From Streptomyces sp. BK340 (lineage in GTDB: Bacteria; Actinomycetota; Actinomycetes; Streptomycetales; Streptomycetaceae): a DNA stretch of 55,594 nucleotides. How positions within the stretch are numbered: position 1 is the first letter of the stretch; every line of letters starts with the position of its first letter. Positions 25,041-32,639 of the stretch are shown here, in pieces. Made by a program: the position numbers and the translations under genes. The stretch is from contig NZ_VISR01000045.1 of the NCBI RefSeq assembly GCF_007827595.1, positions 1-55,594 of the forward strand, given 5' to 3'. The notes beneath the pieces were generated by a model, which searched no databases, was not told the origin of the DNA, and was given only the letters and a program-made list of their open reading frames with translations.

Positions 25041-28000
25041 TCAGGCGCGTAGCCAGTCGGGTACGGCGCCGGTGAGTTCGTGGACCAGATCGGCCACGGT
25101 GGGGTCCGCCCGGTAGGCGTCGACCAGCACCGCCGCCAACTGCGCACCCGTCTCCTGGTCATCGGCCTCCTGGGCTCGGCCGAGTCCCTCCAGCAGCGGC
25201 CGTACGCTCTCGCGTGGCCGGAGCGTGGCCAGCACCATGCCCTGGACCAGCAGGGACAGCACCGTCTCGTAGGCGAAGGCCCCGTCGTCGTGGGCGGCTA
25301 TCTCCCGGCAGAGCGCGAGGGCCCGGGCTGCGAAGGGCTCCGCGTCGGCCGCCCGCCCCTGCTCCAAGAGGATCTCCGCGTGGTTGCGCGACGCGTCGGC
25401 CAGCGCGCTCTGCGTCCCGGGGTCGCCGCCGGCGTGCAGTTCTTCCAGCGCGTCGACGGCGCCGCGGCTCACCTCCACGGCCTGCCGGTCGCGACCGGAC
25501 TCCGACAGGGCGATGGCCCAGCCGTCGGCTGCCCGGGCCCAGGCGAAGGTGTGTGTCCGTGGCGCGGTCCGCCGTAGCTCGTCGTAGAGTTCGACGGCCT
25601 CTCGGGACCGTCGTTCCGCTTCCTCCCAGCGGCCGAGGGGTCCCAGGCAGCGGGCGACGCAGTGCAGCGCGGCGGCACGTTCACCGGTGTACAGGTCGAC
25701 CGGTCCCGCGGCGAGACTTTCGTATGTCTTCAGCGCCGACCTGGCATTGTCGAGGGCGCGTTCGTAGGATCCGGTGTCCACCAGGAGGTCGGCCCGAGTC
25801 GCCAACGCGGCAGCGAGAGGGCGTAGATGGGCATCGGGGTAACGGCGGGAGAGTCGGCGGTAGTGGACGATCGCCTGGTCCACGGCGTCGATGGCGTCGT
25901 CGTACTCGGCCAGCTCCGCGAGGCAGACGGCATGGGCCAGCAGTGCGGCGGCGTACTCGTCCTCATGGGCCGACAGTGTCTTGGGGGGAAGTCCGGAGTA
26001 CAGGCACACGGACTCGCCGCTCGCCCCGGCGGCCTCCACGACCTGTCCGAGGCTGGACAGATGGTGGGCGTACCCGGTGAGCGCCACCGCGAGCGCCGCG
26101 CGGGCGACGGGCCCGTCGGCCAGCTCGCGCCGCAGGTCGACCGCGCGCTCGGCGGATGCCAGCGCGTCCTCCCGCCTGCCCTGTAGATGGAGCTGGTGGG
26201 CGTAGCCCTCGTGCGCGGTGGCCATGTCGTGGGCGTAGCGGCCGGGTTCCCGGCCGGCGACGCCCTCGTAGAGCCGGACCGCCATCGCGCCGCGTTCCAG
26301 TGCCTCGTCGTGCATGCCGACGGCGGTCAGCCAGTGGGCGTGGTCGTTGAAGGCGGCCGCCAGTCGTGCCCAGCCGGAGTCGTCCGGCTGATCGCCGAGT
26401 GCTCCTGCGGCCAGGGTGACGAGGGCCCCGGCGAGGTCAGCTCCCCACACGGACAGGTTGCGGGAGTGCGCGGGCAGCCGGGTGAACATGCTCCGCAGGA
26501 GCGTCTGATCGTCGGGGTGATCGCGTACGACCTCGGCGAGGGCGGTGTGCAGGGGGCCCGGTTCCGATCCGCTGGTGGTCGCCGCGGTCACGGCCGGTCC
26601 GGCCAGCCGCCGGGGGTGGCGGACCACGACGGCGTGTAGGGGCGGGCCGAGCCCACAGTGCCGGGGTGCCGCTCGGGCGGCCACCCTCAGTGCGTCGGTG
26701 GCCTGGGCGGTCGGAGCCGTGGCGAGCAGTTCGTCCAGCAGTGCCGGGCGTCGGTCGACGGCGAGCCCGACGAGGTACTCCCCGATCCGGTCAGGGCGCA
26801 ACGGCCCCCAGAAGGTGTGCGGGTCGGGATAGAGGGTGGCGAGCCATTCCGCGGCGGCGCCGACCACGTCGTGGGTGGCATCGGAGTCCGCGACGTCCGG
26901 TGCGTCGGTCGTGAGCGTGGACAGCCGCGCGAGGACGTCCCGGGCCTGGTCCCGGTCGGCGGGTGAGCCGCACAGCGTGGCCGAGGCAACCAGTTCCCGC
27001 CGGGCACTCAGGGTCAGGGCGCCCAGTCCCCGGTCGTGTGCGGTGTGCCGCCAGATCTTCTGCTCATGCCTCAGCAGTACGCCCTCGTACGGCTCGTCCG
27101 CCGGGCCGTCCTCGGGGTCGAGGGCCTGGAGCAGGGCGACCAGGGCCGCCATCTGGAGGTCCAGGGCGCGGTGGTGACGGGGGTCGTCCAGGTCGGGCAC
27201 GGGCAGGGTGCGCAGGACGGCGGGGTCCCAGGGTGTGGTAACGGTGGGTAGTGCGGCCAGTGCCTCGGCGAGGTTCTCACCGATCATACGGAAGGTGTTG
27301 TCGTCCGGTGGATCTTCATCCTCGCCGTAGAGGTCGGGCAGCGGGAGCACCGTCCCTGGTGGCGGGTCGCGCAGTGGCAGGGCTTCGCTGCACAGGTTCT
27401 CCCACCAGTCGCCCGATTCCTTGTCCCGGGCGAGCAGCAGCAGTCGCAGCGCCATGGTGTCGGTGTGCTCGTGTCGGTCGACGAGATCGAGGAGGGTCTG
27501 GAGTTGCTCGACCCTCGTCTCGGCGTAGTCGACGACGAGCAGCAACGGGGTGCGGGTCTCAGTGACCAGGGGCAGGAGAGCGGGGGAGGCTCCCGCGGCC
27601 AGGAATCCGGCACTCCAGTTCCGCAGCCGCAGACGGCGAACGAGTTCTGCGGCGAGTCGGGTCTTGCCCTGGCCGCCGGGTCCGGTGACGAGCCGTACGG
27701 AGAACCGGCCGGGCTGCTCGCACCATGCGCCGAGGCGGGCCAGGACGTCCCGGCGTCCGGTGAACGGCACGGCCGTGGCGTCTGGCCTGAGCAGCGACAC
27801 GGGGGTGTTGACCGGCCGGGCCGACTCCCGTTCCAGCAGCGGCTGCAGTTCGGCCGGTTCGGTGACGGCATTCGGAAACAGGGCGCGGAAGCCGGGGTCG
27901 GCCAGGAGTTCCTCGGCCGGGATCGCGCGGGCCCTGCCGTGCCCCGGCTCGTCCTTGGCCGTGACGACGACACCGCACAGCAGATCATGGCTGAGCAGCG

Positions 28001-28577
28001 CCGCGCCGGAGGCACCCTCCCAACGGGACACGGCGGCGGCCGGCGAGTAGGGGATCGGCTGCCCCAGAACGATGTGGTAGCGCCTGGCCTTGACGGCTGT
28101 GCCGGTGTTGACGGTTCCCCGCACCCTGACGGTATCCCGCAGGACCAGCCTTCCCATGTCGTCGTCGCGCCGTACGCCCATGCCGGACGGGTAGCCGACG
28201 AGGTCGACCGGAACCTCCGGCAGCCCGGTGACCAGGCGGCCCCAGCGCAGCGGGGGCGAACCGTCGTCCGGTGGCACCGGAAGCGGCGACGAGATCCGCA
28301 GGACGGCGGCGTCCATCCGTGTGTCGGCGGGCTCATGGGCTTCGTAGCCGTACCACTCCACGTCGCACGGCAGGTAGTCCTTCGAACCCGGCAACCTCAC
28401 CGTCACCTCGGCCTGGCGCCAGTCGCCACGGCTGACGACGTGGCCGGCGGTCAGGACGAGGCCGTCGTCGAGGAGGTAGCCGGTGCCGCCGCCCCGGCCG
28501 TCCGGCCTGCGGCTGTAGACCTCGACGACACGGGGGTCCGTGCGGTGGTCGACGGCTGCCGGACCGGGTGGTGTCAC
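25041..28577 (-). CDS. Trypsin-like/STAND-like NTPase/TPR protein A
   Basis: A 1178-residue protein with three modules. Residues 12-225 are a trypsin-like peptidase: His46 (VLTAGHVV), Asp89 (MDAAVLRI) and Ser190 (WEGASGAALL) form an intact triad. Residues 265-650 are a P-loop NTPase with the entry motif FTGR, Walker A GPGGQGKT (299-306) and Walker B LLLVVD (Asp350) followed by YAETR. Residues about 735-1160 hold eight or nine TPR-like repeats. There is no signal or membrane helix, so the peptidase is cytoplasmic. The start is the GTG at 28577, whose GTGA overlaps the stop of the 65-aa gene; codons further upstream read antisense to nothing conserved. Family logic: TPRs sense, the NTPase switches, the peptidase cuts. 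Substrate and trigger are unknown. Confidence 0.88.
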   Translation of the reverse strand: MTPPGPAAVDHRTDPRVVEVYSRRPDGRGGGTGYLLDDGLVLTAGHVVSRGDWRQAEVTVRLPGSKDYLPCDVEWYGYEAHEPADTRMDAAVLRISSPLPVPPDDGSPPLRWGRLVTGLPEVPVDLVGYPSGMGVRRDDDMGRLVLRDTVRVRGTVNTGTAVKARRYHIVLGQPIPYSPAAAVSRWEGASGAALLSHDLLCGVVVTAKDEPGHGRARAIPAEELLADPGFRALFPNAVTEPAELQPLLERESARPVNTPVSLLRPDATAVPFTGRRDVLARLGAWCEQPGRFSVRLVTGPGGQGKTRLAAELVRRLRLRNWSAGFLAAGASPALLPLVTETRTPLLLVVDYAETRVEQLQTLLDLVDRHEHTDTMALRLLLLARDKESGDWWENLCSEALPLRDPPPGTVLPLPDLYGEDEDPPDDNTFRMIGENLAEALAALPTVTTPWDPAVLRTLPVPDLDDPRHHRALDLQMAALVALLQALDPEDGPADEPYEGVLLRHEQKIWRHTAHDRGLGALTLSARRELVASATLCGSPADRDQARDVLARLSTLTTDAPDVADSDATHDVVGAAAEWLATLYPDPHTFWGPLRPDRIGEYLVGLAVDRRPALLDELLATAPTAQATDALRVAARAAPRHCGLGPPLHAVVVRHPRRLAGPAVTAATTSGSEPGPLHTALAEVVRDHPDDQTLLRSMFTRLPAHSRNLSVWGADLAGALVTLAAGALGDQPDDSGWARLAAAFNDHAHWLTAVGMHDEALERGAMAVRLYEGVAGREPGRYAHDMATAHEGYAHQLHLQGRREDALASAERAVDLRRELADGPVARAALAVALTGYAHHLSSLGQVVEAAGASGESVCLYSGLPPKTLSAHEDEYAAALLAHAVCLAELAEYDDAIDAVDQAIVHYRRLSRRYPDAHLRPLAAALATRADLLVDTGSYERALDNARSALKTYESLAAGPVDLYTGERAAALHCVARCLGPLGRWEEAERRSREAVELYDELRRTAPRTHTFAWARAADGWAIALSESGRDRQAVEVSRGAVDALEELHAGGDPGTQSALADASRNHAEILLEQGRAADAEPFAARALALCREIAAHDDGAFAYETVLSLLVQGMVLATLRPRESVRPLLEGLGRAQEADDQETGAQLAAVLVDAYRADPTVADLVHELTGAVPDWLRA

Positions 28578-28771
28578 CGCTCGGGCAGCCCGTCGAGTTC
28601 GTCGTCCACCTCGGAGAAGTTGGACCATGTCTCGCTGTTCAGGTCGAGATCCGCGTTCTGCGGGGTGAGACCGGCAGCATCCTGCGCGGAAGGGGCAGGC
28701 GGAGCCGTCGACGGTTCCGGTGCGGGTGCGGCCTTGCCGTCCTGCTCCGACGTCTTGGGCTTCTTGGGCAT
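28574..28771 (-). CDS. 65-aa disordered peptide coupled to protein A
   Basis: The gene starts at ATG 28771 with AAGGGAG nine bases upstream and stops at 28574 inside the start codon of protein A (GTGA), so the two are translationally coupled. The peptide has a lysine-rich start (MPKKPKTSEQDGK), a Pro/Ala/Ser-rich low-complexity middle and an acidic, aromatic-containing tail (LDLNSETWSNFSEVDDELDG). It has no predicted fold, signal or cysteine. The upstream 172 bp separates it from protein B's stop. I do not recognise it. It may be a substrate, inhibitor or recruiting peptide of the peptidase. Confidence 0.7.
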   Translation of the reverse strand: MPKKPKTSEQDGKAAPAPEPSTAPPAPSAQDAAGLTPQNADLDLNSETWSNFSEVDDELDGLPER

Positions 28772-28943
28772 GTCTGAACTCCCTTGCAGGGACGACCGTT
28801 CACAGGAGATGCGCTGGCCTCAGCCTAGGCGACGGTATGCCGGAATGGTCCCCGCCCGGAAGGTGCGGTGATCGCCTCTTTCCCGGAGTGATCCGACAGT
28901 GATGGTTTGAGTCTCCTCTCGGTCCACCAACGTCAGTTGACGG

Positions 28944-31900
28944 TCAGGAACGGGCGCGCAGCCGCTCAATTTCGGTCAGGCATCGCCGGAGCAACACGGT
29001 GTGTCGCCCCGCTCGGGCCACTTCCGCGGCCTCCTCCAGAACCTTCAGGGCCCGCTCCGGATCGCGGGAGCCGAGTACGAGACCATGGACGCAGAGAATG
29101 CGGGCGCTTTCCCCGCCCGCCGGAGCCCCACCGCCTCCGGTCGCCTCGTGCAGGGCCACGGCCGATTCCTCCGAGGCCACCACCGCCCTTTCGTCGTCAC
29201 CCACGCGACGCAGCGACAGCGCCAGATCCGCAAGTACGCAGGCCAGTTCACCCACGGCCCGGGGATCTCGGTCGGTGGCGAGCGCACGTCGCAGGCGCAC
29301 CGCCTCCGTCGCGGCCTCCAGAGCATCGGGCAGACGGCGCATCGCGGTCAGCCGGCTGACCAGTCCACTCAACAGCCTCGCCAGGAGCCCTAATTGGGAG
29401 GGGGCGGGGTCGTCGTCCAGCAGACCCCGCTGGATGGCGACGGCCTCCTCGGCCAGGCCCAGCGCCGTCCCGTGCTCGCTCAGTGCCGCACGTGTCCGGG
29501 CCTCGTTGTGCAGCGCTTCCGCCAGCCGCACCAGGTAGGCGTCCGGGTGCTCCTGTGCCAGCACTCGCAGGATCGCCACGGCACGCGCGGTCTCCTCGGC
29601 CGCCTCTGCGACACGACCGTCCTGGTGGAGGTAGAGGGCGTGGTGCAGGCGTGCGTCGGCCATCTCCACCGCGGGCCACCCCGGTTCCCGGCGCAGGAGC
29701 CGTTCGCGCAGCCGTACGCATGCGGCCCCCAGCGCCAGGGCCTCGTCGTGGCGGCCCGCGCGGTACAGCCACAGGGCCTGCTGGTGCAGTACGGTCGCCC
29801 GGCGGCCCTGATCCTCGGGGGTGTCCGAACGGTGGCCCGGGCCGAGCGCGGCCAGCAGACGCTCGCCGACTGCGACCGCGTCGTGCGGACGGCCGACCTC
29901 GTCCAGCCGAGCGCCGTACCCCAGCAGGACGTCCATGAACTCCGCATCCACCGTGGCGTCGAGGCTGTCGTCTCCCCGGAGGCGGACAGCCTCCTCGCAC
30001 GCCTCCAGTGCCTCGGGATACCGGCTTGCCCGGGCGAGCCGGTAGGCCAGGGCGTGGAGTGCGGAGGCCAGTTCCCGCGGTGCGCCCGCCGTACCCCGGG
30101 CGTGCGCCACGGTCTCTTCGGCCATCCGGACCGCGCGACCCGCGAGCACCACCGTGTGACGGGGCACCGCGGCGAGCAGTTCGGCGGAGAGCGGACCCCG
30201 CCCGTCCGGCCCATCCAGCACCGCGTCCACCGCTCGGCCCAGGACGCCGTACCCCTCCCGGGCCAGCAGTTCGACGGCGACGGGCGCCAGCGGCCGGGGG
30301 CGTCCGGCGATCAGGCCGACGATCCGCTCGTCGAGTTCCGGGAAGCTCTGTCCGGCCCGGCACAGCACGCGCAGCAGATGACCGGACCGCTCGGCGTCGG
30401 GCAGTTCGGTGAGCGCGGACAGCAGCTCGGGGAAGGCCCGCGCGGTCGTACCGACCAGGTGCTCGCCCAGCAGGTCGGGCACCAGTCCCACCCAGTAGCC
30501 GTCACGACCGCCGTACAGCTCGTTGAGCCACATCGCCGCGCCGAGGACCGTGTTGGCGGTCTCCCCGCGCAGGATCCCGCTTCCCTCCAACAGATTTCTG
30601 GCCTCGTCGGGGGTACGGGCCCGGCAGAGCGTCGCGGTGACGACCAGCTGCCGCAGGGTCTCCGTGTGCAAGTGACCGATTCGGTGGGCGGACACGGTCC
30701 GCGTCCAATACGCCTCCTCGTGCCGCATCAGAAGTTCCATGCCCTGCCCCCGGGAAGCGGCCGGGACCGGGAACAGGTGCTGCAACAGCGAGGCCAGCGC
30801 CGTACTGTGCAGTTCCAGGGCCCTGGCGAACCGCTCGTCCGACAGCCGCGGCGGTGTCACCGACTCCGGTCGAAAACCGGGCGGCGCCGGGTGAAGCTCC
30901 GGCAACCGGGCCAGAGCGTGGGCCAGGCCCACGACCGCGTGGCGAAAGGCCTCGGACCGGGTCGCGGGATCGTCGGCGAGCGGCCCCAGCTCCTCCACGG
31001 TGCCGGGCGGCGGCTCCCGCAGTGCCCGGCTCTTCCGGCACACGTGTTGCCACCACTCCCCGTCGCTTCTGGCGAGCATCAGCAGACGGACCGGCGGTCC
31101 CACCCCCGTCCCGGCCATCGTCCCGAACAGCCGCAGCAGTTCCAGCAGTTGATCGAGACGGGTCTCCGCGTAGTCCACGACGAGCAGGAGGGGAGCGGAC
31201 AGTTCACCGAGTGCACTCAGGTCGGCATCGGGGTCGTCGTCCAGGAACCCGGTGTTCCAGTTCCGGCGGGCCATCCGATCCACCAGCTCGGCCGCCACCC
31301 GTGTCTTGCCCTGACCTCCCGGCGCGGTCAGCAGCTTCAGCGACCACAGACCCGGAGCCTGACACCACTCGACGAGCCCGTCCATCAACGACTCCCGGCC
31401 ATGGAAACCGACCGGGCTGACCTCGGCCCGTAGGAGACCCGCCGGTGACCGGGCGGGCGACGGCGGGGGCTGAAGGACGCCCGCGAGCGCGACGTCATTC
31501 ATGCGGGGCCTCCCCAGCAGCGCGGCCGCCTGCTCGTCCTCCAGCAGCGAGGTCGACGGAACGGCGGTCAGCGCCCCGCCGGCCGCGCCCGGGTCGGGGT
31601 CGACCACCACCAACCCCACCAGCAGGCCCCCGGACGTCACCCCCGCCCCGGACATCCCGCCCCAACGGGACACGTTCCCGGCGCCCTCCCCGGGGACGAC
31701 GGCAGGCACCGGGTTGTCCACCTTGATCTCATGACGGCCGGCCTTGAGCCTGCTACCCGGCGCGATGTGGCCGGTAATGTGCGCGGTGTCCCTGAAGGCC
31801 GGCGCGCCCTCCTCACACACCCGCATACCCGCCGGGAACCCGACCGCCTCGACGGGACGGCGGGCGCCCGTACCCAGCCGTCCCCACACCAGAGGTGGAA

Positions 31901-32186
31901 GCCCCACCGGTTCCCGGAACGAGCCATCGTCGATCCGGAGCAACGCCGCGTCGACCCCGGTCCCCGCCGCGCTGTCGTAGCGACGCCAAACCACCGAGCA
32001 GTCCCAGACCGAACCGCCGTCGAGCAACCGGATACGGGCCCTGGTCGCACCACGGACGGCATGACCGGCCGTCAACACCAGCCGGTCATCCAACAGATGG
32101 CCCGTGGCGATCCGATACCGACCGCCGTCCGAGGTCCGGTAGACCTCTACCACCCGCCGGGCGACGGGTGGGATCGTCCAGCTCAC
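28944..32186 (-). CDS. Trypsin-like/STAND-like NTPase/TPR protein B
   Basis: A 1080-residue paralogue of protein A. The peptidase domain (6-215) keeps His42 (VLTAGHAV), Asp79 (GVDAALLRID) and Ser179 (WGGMSGAGV). The NTPase starts at GFHGRE (about 260); its Walker A is APGGQGKT (288-295), with alanine in place of the first glycine, and Walker B is LLLVVD (Asp338) plus YAETR. TPR-like repeats cover about 690-1070. The ATG at 32186 overlaps the stop of the trypco2 gene (ATGA). No signal peptide or membrane helix is present. A and B share domain order and spacing but differ widely in their TPRs, suggesting different sensed partners. Confidence 0.88.
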   Translation of the reverse strand: MSWTIPPVARRVVEVYRTSDGGRYRIATGHLLDDRLVLTAGHAVRGATRARIRLLDGGSVWDCSVVWRRYDSAAGTGVDAALLRIDDGSFREPVGLPPLVWGRLGTGARRPVEAVGFPAGMRVCEEGAPAFRDTAHITGHIAPGSRLKAGRHEIKVDNPVPAVVPGEGAGNVSRWGGMSGAGVTSGGLLVGLVVVDPDPGAAGGALTAVPSTSLLEDEQAAALLGRPRMNDVALAGVLQPPPSPARSPAGLLRAEVSPVGFHGRESLMDGLVEWCQAPGLWSLKLLTAPGGQGKTRVAAELVDRMARRNWNTGFLDDDPDADLSALGELSAPLLLVVDYAETRLDQLLELLRLFGTMAGTGVGPPVRLLMLARSDGEWWQHVCRKSRALREPPPGTVEELGPLADDPATRSEAFRHAVVGLAHALARLPELHPAPPGFRPESVTPPRLSDERFARALELHSTALASLLQHLFPVPAASRGQGMELLMRHEEAYWTRTVSAHRIGHLHTETLRQLVVTATLCRARTPDEARNLLEGSGILRGETANTVLGAAMWLNELYGGRDGYWVGLVPDLLGEHLVGTTARAFPELLSALTELPDAERSGHLLRVLCRAGQSFPELDERIVGLIAGRPRPLAPVAVELLAREGYGVLGRAVDAVLDGPDGRGPLSAELLAAVPRHTVVLAGRAVRMAEETVAHARGTAGAPRELASALHALAYRLARASRYPEALEACEEAVRLRGDDSLDATVDAEFMDVLLGYGARLDEVGRPHDAVAVGERLLAALGPGHRSDTPEDQGRRATVLHQQALWLYRAGRHDEALALGAACVRLRERLLRREPGWPAVEMADARLHHALYLHQDGRVAEAAEETARAVAILRVLAQEHPDAYLVRLAEALHNEARTRAALSEHGTALGLAEEAVAIQRGLLDDDPAPSQLGLLARLLSGLVSRLTAMRRLPDALEAATEAVRLRRALATDRDPRAVGELACVLADLALSLRRVGDDERAVVASEESAVALHEATGGGGAPAGGESARILCVHGLVLGSRDPERALKVLEEAAEVARAGRHTVLLRRCLTEIERLRARS

Positions 32187-32509
32187 CTCTGCGGCAACGT
32201 CTCCGCGGTGTCCGACACTTCGAGCGGTCCACCGTCCGGTCCCCGGGGTGTCAGGGTGAGCCGGATGGTGTGCGTGGACGTCCGCTCCCGCCGCTTGCCC
32301 CCACCGCCCGACAGAACGTAGAACCGGGCACCCCCGGTGATCTCGCTGCCGCTCAACAGAGCCACCTGGAACTCCAGTTCCACCGGCCCGACTTCGAAGG
32401 AAAGGCCCCCTTCGGGCGCCAGCCGCCGGGCCGTGTCGAGTTGATTGCGCAACGACCCGATGGCCTGCGCGAGTTCGACGAAATTCTCGGCGGAGTCTCG
32501 GTCGGACAT
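32183..32509 (-). CDS. Trypco2-type partner of trypsin-NTPase protein
   Basis: A 108-residue protein. Residues 8-32 are an amphipathic helix (FVELAQAIGSLRNQLDTARR). The rest is beta-rich: LSFEVGPVELEFQVAL, GGARFYVLSGG, and TSTHTIRLTLTP, exactly the layout of the trypsin-co-occurring domain 2 family, which is found next to or fused to trypsin-like modules in actinomycete conflict systems. The ATG at 32509 has AGGGGG seven bases upstream; an earlier in-frame codon reads through the promoter region and is rejected. It is coupled by ATGA to protein B and divergent from protein C. It probably binds or regulates the peptidase-NTPase. Confidence 0.8.
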   Translation of the reverse strand: MSDRDSAENFVELAQAIGSLRNQLDTARRLAPEGGLSFEVGPVELEFQVALLSGSEITGGARFYVLSGGGGKRRERTSTHTIRLTLTPRGPDGGPLEVSDTAETLPQR

Positions 32510-32639
32510 CTCATCCCCCTGTCGCACTGCGTCGGTCAACCCCATCGCTACCCACCGGAAGCGCCCCGTCACACAGTCCCACACAGTCTGTCAGGATGTG
32601 CCGCCGGAGCGTGCGTGGAGCCGACGGGTGGGAGAGCGG
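32510..32639. promoter_or_regulatory. Shared divergent upstream region with direct repeats
   Basis: The 130 bp between the trypco2 and protein C starts must carry both promoters. CACACAGTC is present twice in tandem (32570-32578 and 32580-32588), separated by a single base, which suggests a binding site for a regulator. Protein C has GGGAGAG just upstream of its ATG. Confidence 0.45.

Noticed and set aside
27465..31433. Long plus-strand frames opposite proteins A and B
   Set aside because: They are antisense to proteins with complete catalytic motifs and conserved paralogues. Their sequences show no domain and no ribosome-binding site.
32445..32639. An N-terminal extension of protein C starting at 32445
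   Set aside because: It would be encoded antisense to the trypco2 gene. The A and B paralogues begin close to the trypsin domain, and a good ribosome-binding site precedes 32640.
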